Source: Shewanella sp. KT0246 (lineage in GTDB: Bacteria; Pseudomonadota; Gammaproteobacteria; Enterobacterales; Shewanellaceae). From it: 64,000 nucleotides of DNA. The notes under the pieces were generated by a model. That model was not told the DNA's origin and did not search any database. It saw only the letters and a program-made list of their open reading frames with translations. A program made the translations under genes and the position numbers. Shown here piece by piece: positions 19,412 through 29,331 of the stretch. The stretch lies in assembly GCF_019654955.1 (NCBI RefSeq), contig NZ_BPEV01000023.1:1-64000 (forward strand). The letters are read 5' to 3'. The number at the start of each line of letters is the position of its first letter. The first letter of the stretch is position 1.

Positions 19412-22243
19412 TTAAAAGCTGTGCTTATCACCGCCTTGCTTTTTGACCTTATACATTTTCTTATCTGCAGTTTGCAGTAAAGCAATAGCGTCATCTCCAT
19501 CATCAGGGTACACGGCAATGCCTATACTAGCTGATGCGGTTAAAGTGATTCCATCGACTAAAAAAGGATCAGATAAGACCTTGATGATATTGTCAGCAAC
19601 TTTAGCTGCGCACTCAGCGCTTTCGACTTTATTTAGCAAGATAACAAACTCATCACCACCAAAACGCGAAACCGTATCAGATTTACGTACAACCGACTTT
19701 AATGCCGAAGCTATGTGTATCAGCAAACTATCACCGATATGATGTCCGTATTGATCGTTTACATTTTTAAATTTATCTAAATCAATAAACAATAGAGCAA
19801 ATTTAACTTGTTCACGTTCATGGGCCTTGACTGCACACGCCAATCTGTCATCCAGTAAACCACGGTTTGGTAATTGAGTAACTGGATCATGCTCTGCAAC
19901 AAATTTAATTTTTTGCTCTGCATTTTTTCTAAGTGCTATTTCTAATTTAAGACGTTTGTTAGCTAAAAAGACCGCAAAGGTAATCACGCTAATAAACAGT
20001 AGACCCAGTAAAACAATGTTGAACCATTTTTGATATTTATCAGCTTCTGAACGTAGGTCTACTGCAACCCATTTTTGGTACATTTGTTGCTGTTTCGTCT
20101 CATCGATAGTTTCGATTGCTCGATTAAGTAATGGAATTAACTCTTTTAGTTTTGGATAAACCCCAATATGACTTCTTTGTTCAGTTAAATCAGCTACTAA
20201 TGCCATTTTCAAATCAGGAAACTCACCTTCATTTAATGCATAGGCAAGCGTGACGACTTGTTCAATGAACAAATCAACATTACCAGATGAAACGGCTTTT
20301 AATCCGTGTTGTGTGCTGTCAACTAGAACAATTTCAAGCCCAGGGAATTGTTGTTGCAACAGATTTATTAAGTTATAACCCTTAACCACTGCAATCCGTT
20401 TACCATTATACTGGCTTAAATTAAATAACGGTTGTTGAGTTAAACTAGTGGCAATCGCCCACGGTGATGGCCAATAACCTTCTGTAAACTCGAGTGCAGG
20501 TTCGCGATTTTTATTCTTCGCCATGCTGCCTACTAAATGAATACTACCGTTTTTTAAATCTTTATTGAGCCTGTCCCAGTTCTGATAAGCAACAGGGATG
20601 ATATCAATATCTAATTGGTCAGTGATTATTTCGATGACTTCTTTATTAATGCCAGAAAACTCACCTAATTCATTTTGATATTCCATTGGCGCCCATTGTG
20701 TTAAGTAACCCAACTTGATCGCACCTAAAGAATCTATGTATTTCTTCTCTTTATTACTGATGTAAATTTGCTTATCTACTATAGAGAATGTTCTATCAGC
20801 CTTATTTAATAACCACTTCTGTTCAAGTTTAGCCATTTCAAAGTCACTGATTAATTTAAAACCATTTGCAATACGTTCAGCCAGTTCAGCGTCTTCAACC
20901 CTTGTCAGGTTATAGATTTGGGTATTGAAATCTAAGTCATTAAATTGGTAGAAGTCGGACCAAGACTTGTGATGCAACAAGTAATGTGCTGTATAGGCAC
21001 TGGATGCAACAAAACCAGCAATGTCGCCATCACGACTTGCCTTAATCAATTGCTCAACAGATTCGTAATATCGAATTTGCGCGTTAGGAAGGACTTTTCT
21101 TAATTCGATAATGTATGGTGATGTTGCGAATAAACCTATACGTTGACCATCAAGTTCGCTGATGTCTTTAATTTCTTTGTTATAGCTAAAAAAGCGACTT
21201 TTAACTGAGTAGAAATGATTCGCTCGATTAAGTCCTGTATTAATTTCATCACTTTCAGGGTATCCAATATGCACATCAGCATGGCCATCTTTAATAAGCT
21301 CAATACTGCCATTCATATCACTGGGTATAAAGTCAATTGCGATTCCTGTTTTCTCAGACCAAAGGTGCCATAAATCGACAAATAATCCATGTGGGAAGCC
21401 ATCTAAACCAATATCAACAAAAGGCTCGACTTTCATTTGCATAGCGATAAGTATGCCGTTTGATTCACGGCGATATCCAAACCAACGTTTTTCAACTTCA
21501 TCAATATGACTCGTGGAGATTTGTTTGAAGCCTTCATTAATCAACGGCAACCAAGATTTATTGGAGATTAATACGGCGGGTGCTAAATCTATTTCATTGA
21601 TCAAAATTCGTGATGATATATGAAAGTTATTAGCTAACTCGAAGTTAATCGGAATTCCTTGGTTATAACCTTGAATCGTCGCGAATGCGTACAGCTCTCC
21701 AGCAACAACTGCATCATATAAAGCTTTTTTAGTTTTAAAGTTTTTGAATGTCAGGCTGGGTTCTATTGCCAGTAAGTCATCTTTGTGGGACGTACCTTCA
21801 ATAATGCCAATTTTAAATGGCCTAATATCCTCAACAGTTTTTTTGTCTGCGATGTCTTTATGAAGATATAAATAAGAATTAAGTGAGGAAACTTTTTCGC
21901 CATATGAAAATTGTTGTTGTCTTTCGTCGGTAATCGCCATTCCAATATGAATGTCGACATCACTATCAGCTAATTTTTGTAAAGATTCTTTCCACTGCAT
22001 AGGCTTAAAATGCACTTTAATGCCTGTTACAGAGGACCATTCACGCCATATATCAACCATTACTCCTGCAGCGTTACCATTGTCATCAACAAATTGATAA
22101 GGATAAGCATCCTCACTCATTGAAATAGTCATCGATTGGGGCATCGATGATACAGTGGTTATTGTATTGATCTCATCTGCCACCACAGGCAACGTCATCA
22201 AAATAAACAGTAAATAAGTAAAAATAGTGCTAATTAACTTCAA
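19412..22243 (-). CDS. Diguanylate cyclase with three periplasmic solute-binding domains
   Basis: Membrane protein of 943 residues. A signal sequence (about 1-22) is followed by three consecutive type-3 solute-binding (HisJ/GlnH-like) domains at about 38-255, 262-480 and 505-725. A membrane helix (about 735-757) precedes a GGDEF domain (about 780-943). The active site is intact (RFGGDEFVILLN), and an RxxD inhibitory I-site (RKSD) lies exactly five residues before GGDEF, so it should make c-di-GMP with product inhibition. The start is TTG at 22243, with AAGGA upstream. Two of the sensor domains retain aromatic ligand-pocket-like segments. Amino acids or other small solutes are the likely signals, by family. 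Confidence 0.9.
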   Translation of the reverse strand: MKLISTIFTYLLFILMTLPVVADEINTITTVSSMPQSMTISMSEDAYPYQFVDDNGNAAGVMVDIWREWSSVTGIKVHFKPMQWKESLQKLADSDVDIHIGMAITDERQQQFSYGEKVSSLNSYLYLHKDIADKKTVEDIRPFKIGIIEGTSHKDDLLAIEPSLTFKNFKTKKALYDAVVAGELYAFATIQGYNQGIPINFELANNFHISSRILINEIDLAPAVLISNKSWLPLINEGFKQISTSHIDEVEKRWFGYRRESNGILIAMQMKVEPFVDIGLDGFPHGLFVDLWHLWSEKTGIAIDFIPSDMNGSIELIKDGHADVHIGYPESDEINTGLNRANHFYSVKSRFFSYNKEIKDISELDGQRIGLFATSPYIIELRKVLPNAQIRYYESVEQLIKASRDGDIAGFVASSAYTAHYLLHHKSWSDFYQFNDLDFNTQIYNLTRVEDAELAERIANGFKLISDFEMAKLEQKWLLNKADRTFSIVDKQIYISNKEKKYIDSLGAIKLGYLTQWAPMEYQNELGEFSGINKEVIEIITDQLDIDIIPVAYQNWDRLNKDLKNGSIHLVGSMAKNKNREPALEFTEGYWPSPWAIATSLTQQPLFNLSQYNGKRIAVVKGYNLINLLQQQFPGLEIVLVDSTQHGLKAVSSGNVDLFIEQVVTLAYALNEGEFPDLKMALVADLTEQRSHIGVYPKLKELIPLLNRAIETIDETKQQQMYQKWVAVDLRSEADKYQKWFNIVLLGLLFISVITFAVFLANKRLKLEIALRKNAEQKIKFVAEHDPVTQLPNRGLLDDRLACAVKAHEREQVKFALLFIDLDKFKNVNDQYGHHIGDSLLIHIASALKSVVRKSDTVSRFGGDEFVILLNKVESAECAAKVADNIIKVLSDPFLVDGITLTASASIGIAVYPDDGDDAIALLQTADKKMYKVKKQGGDKHSF

Positions 22244-22548
22244 GCCCGTTCCTTTGTGCTAAGTTTTGAATGAAAAATCATTCTATTAGTCGTTATTTGT
22301 TTAATTTGTTCTTAACTACACACCTTTAAACAGTTGTCACTTTGTTAACTGGACATAGGTTTGTTTGTAAATGATTTTAATTTTTTGTTTATCATACCGA
22401 TTTATATCGGCCATTTAACCAACTAGATTAAATTTTTACCCTAATTTAAGTAAATAAACAAAATAAAACAAAAAATACCAATAGGATACTTGCTGCTATT
22501 TGCTAGGATTGGCTAAAATGAAGCTATTATTTTTTCAAGTTACCTCAG
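22244..22548. other. AT-rich divergent promoter region
   Basis: 305 very AT-rich bases between the divergent cyclase gene and cmoA. They must hold both promoters, but I can single out neither promoter nor operator with confidence. Confidence 0.5.
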
Positions 22549-23280
22549 ATGAACTCTCAACTAGATACAATATACGCAGCAGCAACTGACAAAATATCCG
22601 ATTTTCAGTTCGATAATCGTGTTGCAGGTGTATTTAATGACATGATTAGACGGTCGGTGCCAGGTTACACCCAAATCATTAATACTATTGGTGACTTCGC
22701 TGACCGCTATGTTACACCTAAATCTAATGTTTACGACTTAGGTAGCTCTTTAGGCTCAGCAACACTAAGCATTCGTCGTCAAATAGAGCAGCGTCAATGC
22801 AGAATTATTGCTGTCGATAATAGTGAGTCAATGGTATCTCGTTGCCAAGAGAATTTATCTGCCTATGTCAGCGATACGGAAGTAGAACTAATTTGTGGTG
22901 ACATTCGAGATATCGACATTACCAATGCCTCAATGGTCGTGCTTAATTTCACGCTACAATTTCTTCCCGTAACCGATAGAGACGAATTAATTGCTAAAAT
23001 TTATCAAGGTTTACTCCCTGGCGGCATATTAGTGATATCAGAAAAATTACGGTTTGAAGACAATGTGATTCAGACCTTATTAGATGAACAGCATTTAGAT
23101 TTCAAACGCGCAAATGGATACAGCGAATTAGAGATTAGCCAAAAACGCAGTGCACTTGAAAATGTTATGCGTCCAGATAGTTTATCCATGCACCAACAAC
23201 GCTTCACTGACAATGGTTTTAGCCATTCAACAGTGTGGTTTCAATGTTTTAATTTTGCATCAATGGTGGCCATCAAGTGA
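22549..23280 (+). CDS. cmoA: Carboxy-S-adenosyl-L-methionine synthase
   Basis: Makes carboxy-SAM from SAM and prephenate, for wobble-uridine modification of tRNAs. It has 243 residues with a class I methyltransferase fold: motif I is [17 protein letters not shown], motif [12 protein letters not shown], and a [10 protein letters not shown] segment. Its stop overlaps the GTG start of cmoB in a GTGA arrangement, the usual cmoAB coupling. Confidence 0.97.
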   Translation: MNSQLDTIYAAATDKISDFQFDNRVAGVFNDMIRRSVPGYTQIINTIGDFADRYVTPKSNVYDLGSSLGSATLSIRRQIEQRQCRIIAVDNSESMVSRCQENLSAYVSDTEVELICGDIRDIDITNASMVVLNFTLQFLPVTDRDELIAKIYQGLLPGGILVISEKLRFEDNVIQTLLDEQHLDFKRANGYSELEISQKRSALENVMRPDSLSMHQQRFTDNGFSHSTVWFQCFNFASMVAIK

Positions 23281-24269
23281 TTAGTTTTAGTTCCTTTTAC
23301 CAACAAATTGCCGACTCTAGCTTACAACATTGGCTTGAAGAACTTCCTGCAATTCTTGGGAAATGGCAAAGAGAGCACAAACATGGCAACTTGCCAAAAT
23401 GGGAAAAAGTACTTAATAAACTGCATTACCCAGCTCCGACCCATATTGACTTGTTTAATGGTGTGAAAATTGGTGACGGAAGTCAGCTAACCGCTGGTCA
23501 AACTGAAAAGTTACAAAACCTATTAGGCTTATTCCAACCTTGGCGTAAAGGCCCTTTTTATATCCATGGTATTGAAATTGATACAGAGTGGCGCAGTGAT
23601 TGGAAGTGGGACCGTGTAAAAGAACACATTTCACCTCTGGACAACCGCACTGTATTAGATGTGGGTTGTGGCAGTGGCTATCATATGTGGCGAATGCTAG
23701 GTGCTGGCGCAAAACGTGTTGTAGGTATTGACCCTTCACCATTATTTTTATGCCAATTTGAAGCGGTTAAACGTTTAGCAGGTAATGAGCAACCGGTGCA
23801 TTTATTGCCTTTGGGTATTGAAGAATTACCGCCATTAGATGCATTCGACACTGTGTTTTCAATGGGCGTGCTATATCATCGACGCTCCCCTATTGATCAT
23901 ATTCTACAATTACGTGACCAACTTAGAATGGGCGGCGAACTTGTATTAGAAACCTTGGTCATAGATGGTGACGAAAATGCGGTTCTAGTGCCTGAAGATC
24001 GCTATGGAAAAATGAACAATGTTTGGTTCTTGCCATCAGTAGACGCGCTCATGTTATGGTTGAAAAAATGCGATTTCACCGATATTCGCTGTGTAGATGT
24101 CGATATCACCTCAATGGCAGAACAAAGGTCAACTCAATGGATGAAGAATGAATCATTAGTTGATTATCTTGACCCAAATGATGTTAGTTTAACGGTCGAA
24201 GGTTATCCGGCTCCAAAGCGTGCAACTATTATTGCCATAAAAAACCAACCAAATCACGACCTAGTTTGA
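23277..24269 (+). CDS. cmoB: tRNA U34 carboxymethyltransferase
   Basis: Transfers the carboxymethyl group of carboxy-SAM to 5-hydroxyuridine-34 of tRNA, giving cmo5U. It has 330 residues and starts at GTG 23277 inside the cmoA stop. The N-terminal basic region and the [20 protein letters not shown] stretch are typical of CmoB, and the SAM motif is [15 protein letters not shown] near residue 125. The next gene is 77 bases on and probably a separate unit. Confidence 0.97.
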   Translation: MISFSSFYQQIADSSLQHWLEELPAILGKWQREHKHGNLPKWEKVLNKLHYPAPTHIDLFNGVKIGDGSQLTAGQTEKLQNLLGLFQPWRKGPFYIHGIEIDTEWRSDWKWDRVKEHISPLDNRTVLDVGCGSGYHMWRMLGAGAKRVVGIDPSPLFLCQFEAVKRLAGNEQPVHLLPLGIEELPPLDAFDTVFSMGVLYHRRSPIDHILQLRDQLRMGGELVLETLVIDGDENAVLVPEDRYGKMNNVWFLPSVDALMLWLKKCDFTDIRCVDVDITSMAEQRSTQWMKNESLVDYLDPNDVSLTVEGYPAPKRATIIAIKNQPNHDLV

Positions 24270-24346
24270 TGTTGTAACCCTATAAAATAGCCCATTAAAG
24301 CAATAAATTAGAAAGATTAGCTTAGATTATAAAAACAGGAATTGTC

Positions 24347-25114
24347 ATGTTAAAGCAGGTAATTATTTTATCCGTCACCGCCGCGTTAATATCAGGCTGT
24401 GCATCAACTGAGAAAGTTACTCCAGTTGGAAGTGAAGAACTGAGTGCTAATCTTGCCACTTCACAAACAGCGATTATCGATGCGATAAACGCTCAATGTG
24501 AAAGTTCTTCATCTGAAATGCAAAACCTAAGCGCTGAAGTAAACGATTTAAAATTACAAATCACTGACGCATTAGCCAAGCAATCCAAAAAAATGAATGA
24601 CGATGCGGCTGCTCTCGCTCAATTAAGTGAGCCGCCACAATGTCCTGAATCTGTTGTTTCAGACAAAATTGTTTTAGGCGAAGTTGAGCATGTATTTGTT
24701 GACGAGCTTAAAGCCTCTTTTGAAACGCGTATTGATACGGGTGCAGAGTCTTCTTCATTAGATGCTAGAAATATCGTGTTGTTTGAACGAAACGGTGTTC
24801 AATGGGTACGATTTGATGTCATGACCAATGGAGCAGATCAGCCTGGTAACACCTTTGAGCATAAAGTTGAGCGTTTTGTTCGCATCAAACAAGACTCGGA
24901 TATGCCAGATGACCGCCGTCCAGTCATCCACGCACATTTAAAAATTGGTCAGTATGCTGCTGAAACTGACTTGAACTTAACAGATCGTAGCCACTTAGAG
25001 TTCCCGTTATTACTTGGTCGTAAATTTATGAAAGACATTGCTGTTGTAGATGTTGGCCAAATATACGTTCATGGCAAAAAACCACAAACAGAATCGACTA
25101 AAGAAGCTAAATAG
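24347..25114 (+). CDS. Retropepsin-like 'ATP-dependent zinc protease' family lipoprotein
   Basis: Predicted envelope lipoprotein of 255 residues. The lipobox ALISGC puts lipidation at Cys 18. Residues about 30-95 form a probable coiled coil. The C-terminal domain (about 105-245) is the RimB-like family named putative ATP-dependent zinc protease, which has the aspartic-protease hallmark DTGA (in RIDTGAESSSLDA) and is structurally retropepsin-like. The family has been linked by gene neighbourhood to ATP-grasp ligases. It is eight bases upstream of the transglutaminase-like gene, so they are cotranscribed. Protease activity is inferred; the substrate is unknown. Confidence 0.8.
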   Translation: MLKQVIILSVTAALISGCASTEKVTPVGSEELSANLATSQTAIIDAINAQCESSSSEMQNLSAEVNDLKLQITDALAKQSKKMNDDAAALAQLSEPPQCPESVVSDKIVLGEVEHVFVDELKASFETRIDTGAESSSLDARNIVLFERNGVQWVRFDVMTNGADQPGNTFEHKVERFVRIKQDSDMPDDRRPVIHAHLKIGQYAAETDLNLTDRSHLEFPLLLGRKFMKDIAVVDVGQIYVHGKKPQTESTKEAK

Positions 25115-25122
25115 GAATTCAA

Positions 25123-26628
25123 ATGCATTCTCGTAAGCCGTTTTTTATCTTTGTTGCCCTACTTTTCATTTCAGGGATAACTGCGAGTATTTACCGCAGT
25201 ATTGAACATAACGTTCCATTTTTTCCAGGCGAGCAAGTTCAAAGCTGGTCCGTTGAAGCTAAAGTCATGTTTAATGGCATTAATAAACCTGCTGAAGCCT
25301 CACTTTCACTACCTCAAGACCCAGCCTTTGATGTGTTGGCCGAAAACGCAACATCTGCGGGGTATGGTTTAAATATATCTGAAGGTGATGATCGACGAGC
25401 TGTTTGGTCAATTCGTGAAGCTTCTGGTGGTCAGTCTTTATACTATCGCGTAACTCTGGTACCTACTGGTCAACTTAAAGTCGATGCCGATGAAGAGCCT
25501 GCGACCCCAGAACCATACTTATGGCAAGTGACCGAGCGCGGTGCAGCTGAACAAATCATTAATCAAGTTTGGGAACGAAGTGCCAGTAACATTTCTTACG
25601 CCCAACAGCTAATGGATGTGATTAACAACAGCAATCAATCACAAAACTTGGCTTTATTACTTTCAGTTAATTCTCGTACTCAACTATTTTTGCAAATGCT
25701 GCAATCTAAAGGTGTACCAGCAAAGCAAGTTAGTGGCTTGATGCTAGAAGATCAACGTCGCCGACAACAGCTCAATCCGTACGTACAAGTTTATCAAGAC
25801 GGTGAATGGATCTTATTTGATGTTGAGAACAACAAACAAGGTCGCCCAGACAACTTAGTACTATGGCAACACAATGGTATGTCAGTACTTGACGTTATTG
25901 GCGGTAGTAATTCACAAGTCAATTTCTCAATGTTACAAGAAACGCGTTCTGCATTAGCCACATCAATCGATATGATGATGAATACAGATTCGCTGGACTT
26001 TTCTCTGTATCAATTACCGCTTGAAGAGCAAAGCACGTTTAAAGGGATTTTGTTGATTCCTATCGGTGTCTTAGTCGTGGTTTTTTTGCGCGTTATTATC
26101 GGCATTAAAACTTCAGGTACCTTCATGCCAGTGCTTATTGCACTGGCATTTATTCAAACTACCTTACTGACAGGTTTGATTGGATTCTTACTCATTGTCG
26201 CGTTTGGCTTAATGATCCGTTCCTATTTATCACAACTCAATCTCTTGCTCATATCCCGAATATCCGCGGTGATTATTGTGGTGATATTTATTATTGGGTT
26301 ATTTACTTTAATTTCATACAAGCTTGGTTTGAGCGAAGGACTAACTATTACATTCTTCCCAATGATCATTCTTGCGTGGACCATCGAGCGGATGTCTATC
26401 TTATGGGAAGAAGAAGGGCCTAAATCAGTATTTATGTCTGGTGGCGGTAGCTTATTTGTGGCGACATTAGCTTATTTAGCAATGAGCAACTCTTGGATCC
26501 AACATTGGGTGTTTAACTTCTTAGGTATTCATTTAGTCATTCTGGCATTGGTATTGGTAATGGGTCAGTACACTGGTTACCGCCTAACAGAACTAAAACG
26601 CTTTAAGCCTTTGGCTGAGGAAAAGTAA
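25123..26628 (+). CDS. Inactive-transglutaminase 7TM membrane protein
   Basis: 501 residues. An N-terminal signal anchor (about 5-23) precedes a periplasmic domain (about 35-290) of the inactive transglutaminase family, where no catalytic Cys is visible in the expected helix (SRTQLFLQMLQSKGVPAKQV). About seven hydrophobic helices follow from 308 to 492. The product is probably an inner-membrane receptor or scaffold with its transglutaminase-like fold in the periplasm. Its TAA stop shares a base with the ATG of the ATP-grasp gene (TAATG), so translation is coupled. The trio of this protein, a retropepsin-like protease and an ATP-grasp enzyme recurs in proteobacteria, by general knowledge. Confidence 0.85.
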   Translation: MHSRKPFFIFVALLFISGITASIYRSIEHNVPFFPGEQVQSWSVEAKVMFNGINKPAEASLSLPQDPAFDVLAENATSAGYGLNISEGDDRRAVWSIREASGGQSLYYRVTLVPTGQLKVDADEEPATPEPYLWQVTERGAAEQIINQVWERSASNISYAQQLMDVINNSNQSQNLALLLSVNSRTQLFLQMLQSKGVPAKQVSGLMLEDQRRRQQLNPYVQVYQDGEWILFDVENNKQGRPDNLVLWQHNGMSVLDVIGGSNSQVNFSMLQETRSALATSIDMMMNTDSLDFSLYQLPLEEQSTFKGILLIPIGVLVVVFLRVIIGIKTSGTFMPVLIALAFIQTTLLTGLIGFLLIVAFGLMIRSYLSQLNLLLISRISAVIIVVIFIIGLFTLISYKLGLSEGLTITFFPMIILAWTIERMSILWEEEGPKSVFMSGGGSLFVATLAYLAMSNSWIQHWVFNFLGIHLVILALVLVMGQYTGYRLTELKRFKPLAEEK

Positions 26629-27587
26629 TGAAAAATTACGCTTGGCCTTGGGAATTACGCCGAAACGGCGTTTTGAATATGAATAAGCGCAATATCGATT
26701 ACATTGGCAAGTATAATCAACGTAAATTTTATAAGCGCGTCGATGATAAGCTCATTACTAAGCAATTAGCTTTAGCCAATGATATTGCAGTACCAGACTT
26801 AATCGGTGTTGTTGAAGAACAACATAAAATTAATGAAATACCGCAAATGGTACTGGGCAGAACAGGTTTTGTTATTAAGCCGGCTAAAGGTTCTGGTGGT
26901 AAAGGTATTTTAGTCATAACACACGTTGAAAACGGCCGTTATTACAAACCAAATGGCGATGAAGTCACACCAAATGAAGTATATCGTCATGTCTCGAATA
27001 TCTTAAGTGGCCTATTTTCACTTGGTGGTATTCCTGATGTCGGCTTAGTCGAAGGCTTAATCGAATTTGATCCTGTGTTCGATGGCTTTAGTTACGAAGG
27101 TGTACCAGACATTCGCCTTATCGTATTTAAAGGCTATCCGGTCATGGGGATGCTTCGCTGCTCCACTGCTGCATCTGATGGTAAAGCGAACTTACACCAA
27201 GGTGCTGTTGGTGTTGGCTTGGATATAGCGACGGGTAAAAGCTTATATGCAGTTCAATTTGATAAGCCTGTGTTAACTCATCCAGATACCAATTATGAAC
27301 TGTCACAAATCCAAGTGCCTAACTGGGATGTGCTATTACATACTGCATCAAGTGCCTATGAAATGTGTGAGTTAGGTTATTTGGGCACTGATATGGTATT
27401 GGACAAAGTACGCGGCCCGCTACTATTAGAGCTGAATGCTAGACCAGGATTGGCGATTCAAACAGCTAATGGTAAAGGGATTTTAGGTAGACTAAAACAT
27501 GTAGAAGGTCTTAAAGGACCGACGTTATCAGTGGAAGAGCGCGTCGCATATGCAAAAAAACATTTTTGTAGTAATCCTAACTTTTAG
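26628..27587 (+). CDS. RimK-related alpha-L-glutamate ligase-like ATP-grasp protein
   Basis: Cytosolic ATP-grasp enzyme of 319 residues, of the family annotated alpha-L-glutamate ligase-like. The ATP-binding glycine loop is KPAKGSGGKGILVI (about 84-97), and the metal-binding C-terminal motif is LLLELNARPGLAIQTANGKG near residue 265. Relatives such as RimK add glutamates through an amide bond. Here the acceptor is unknown: a peptide, a cell-wall piece or a small metabolite are all possible. Its 3' end overlaps the next gene by 38 bases. Confidence 0.85.
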   Translation: MKNYAWPWELRRNGVLNMNKRNIDYIGKYNQRKFYKRVDDKLITKQLALANDIAVPDLIGVVEEQHKINEIPQMVLGRTGFVIKPAKGSGGKGILVITHVENGRYYKPNGDEVTPNEVYRHVSNILSGLFSLGGIPDVGLVEGLIEFDPVFDGFSYEGVPDIRLIVFKGYPVMGMLRCSTAASDGKANLHQGAVGVGLDIATGKSLYAVQFDKPVLTHPDTNYELSQIQVPNWDVLLHTASSAYEMCELGYLGTDMVLDKVRGPLLLELNARPGLAIQTANGKGILGRLKHVEGLKGPTLSVEERVAYAKKHFCSNPNF

Positions 27588-29331
27588 TTTATTGGCAACT
27601 GCTCCGGCAGTTGCCAACCCGCTAAACCTTTTCATTCAACAATGTCTGCGTTATCAGCCGTCTCTGGTTGAATTAGATTTAAATCAGCCTGTTGCTAAAC
27701 AGGCTGTTCAATTTGAACAACTCACCTTAGGTTTCAACAATTTTAATGACCGATTAAATTATTATCGTGACTTAGCCGCTAACAGCCAACGCGAAAGCAT
27801 TTTGATGTGTCAGCTGCATTTAGCCGATGAGCTTCAAGTTTTACTGAAAGACCCTACACTTGAACATTTCATTGATAACCTGTCACAAGCACAGCCACCC
27901 TATTCGTCTTTAGCTGCAAAACTTAAATCAATTCAAAGTAGGCAGTTAGACATTACCTCTAAATCCAAACTGCATAATGCTCAAGCCACTATAAGAAGAA
28001 ACCTTAGCAATAATCATGTCGAATTAGTATTTAACGACAAAAAATGTCAGTTAACATCTCCTGCATTCGAGCATTCTCAGGAAGATACGACCCGTAATAA
28101 TGACAATCATGATAACAACAACTCAGTCAACACCACTGCAAAATATAACCTCGATGTTAGCCTTGCTAAATATCTTATTTTACAACCAAATGAGCAATGT
28201 CGAAAAAGTGCTTGGCTTGCTTATCAATCGCGAGCCAAATACAAAAATGCAGTCTCGTTAGACATCATCAAGCAAATTAAACAACCAACTGCAGCGCAAC
28301 ATCTCGACACTCACTTTTTAGATAGTGATGCTCTAATTAATTATTTGCAGCAAATCACTACCAATATCAACATTGCACCGTGGAATATTGGGCAACATCT
28401 TGCGAGTTTACCTCACGAAAAATACACAGGTTTCACCTCAGCAAATGACATAATCGCGCAAGCGTTCCAACAATTAGAAGAGGTTGGAATTCGTTTTGAA
28501 ATTTTATCTGTAGCTGCAATAACTCAGCAACAAGATCGCTTTGAACAAAAACGCGAAGAAACTCAGCTGTCATCAGAAAAAACGATTAATCAACTTGCCG
28601 AAAACCAAATCTATCGGGTGTGGCATCAACAACGTTTACTCGGCGAACTGTTTGTAACACCAGCAATGAAAACTTCTGCACACATTATTCGTTACCCCGT
28701 AATCGGGCATCAATTTGCACAAGCCAGTATCAGTTACGTAAAAAAAATCTCTAACCGAAGGCAAGCCAATCAATTAATCGATGCAGTAACAGAAACTATC
28801 GCAGGTTTAGCTCGAGGAAATAAATTTTATTTAAATAACAAACAGGGTCTGGCAGACAATCACTCACTAGGACAGCTTTGGTTAGCACAATATTTACGTC
28901 AACACCTCAAGTTAGACCTATCAGAGCGAGAACAAGCCGCAATTGATTATCGACAGCAATTACGTGTTTTTCGCTCTAAAGTGATTTTGGACTTCTATCT
29001 TAATGAACATATTAACCAACAGCCGCTAGCAATATCGTTTGAGCAAAGTTTTAATCAAGAGTGGCAAGGTGCTCAAGAACTAGCATTTAGCTTTAATGGC
29101 ATTGCTAATGAGGGGATAGACTATTATTTACCTCTCTGGCATCAAAGCCTTGTTAGGATCATTTTTGAAGCAAGTAAACCTACAGTAACAAAACGTCAAG
29201 TTTTTGATATTTTTGTAGTTAATGAAGAAAATTTAACCCTAAATGAGCAAATGATCATTATACTTACCCCACCCAATGATCCATCATCAATCATCAGGAG
29301 AGCCTTCAATGTTGGCCATTCGCAAATTTAA
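27550..29331 (+). CDS. Exported protein with M3-peptidase-like layout but no HExxH
   Basis: 593 residues with a clear signal peptide (about 1-22, ending AVAN). I do not recognise a named family. Several stretches fit the thimet-oligopeptidase (M3) plan in order: SAWLAYQSRAKYKNAVS (about 225), APWNIGQHLAS (about 277), a helix ending EEVGIRFEI, then IYRVWHQQRLLGELFV (about 355), which resembles the M3 stretch before the active site. Where M3 enzymes have HExGH this protein has only VTETIAGLARG, so it should not bind zinc. An Asn/Asp/His-rich linker sits at about 178-195. It overlaps the ATP-grasp gene upstream and the DUF3541 gene downstream. A pseudopeptidase that binds peptides is my inference. 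Confidence 0.5.
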   Translation: MQKNIFVVILTFSLLATAPAVANPLNLFIQQCLRYQPSLVELDLNQPVAKQAVQFEQLTLGFNNFNDRLNYYRDLAANSQRESILMCQLHLADELQVLLKDPTLEHFIDNLSQAQPPYSSLAAKLKSIQSRQLDITSKSKLHNAQATIRRNLSNNHVELVFNDKKCQLTSPAFEHSQEDTTRNNDNHDNNNSVNTTAKYNLDVSLAKYLILQPNEQCRKSAWLAYQSRAKYKNAVSLDIIKQIKQPTAAQHLDTHFLDSDALINYLQQITTNINIAPWNIGQHLASLPHEKYTGFTSANDIIAQAFQQLEEVGIRFEILSVAAITQQQDRFEQKREETQLSSEKTINQLAENQIYRVWHQQRLLGELFVTPAMKTSAHIIRYPVIGHQFAQASISYVKKISNRRQANQLIDAVTETIAGLARGNKFYLNNKQGLADNHSLGQLWLAQYLRQHLKLDLSEREQAAIDYRQQLRVFRSKVILDFYLNEHINQQPLAISFEQSFNQEWQGAQELAFSFNGIANEGIDYYLPLWHQSLVRIIFEASKPTVTKRQVFDIFVVNEENLTLNEQMIIILTPPNDPSSIIRRAFNVGHSQI

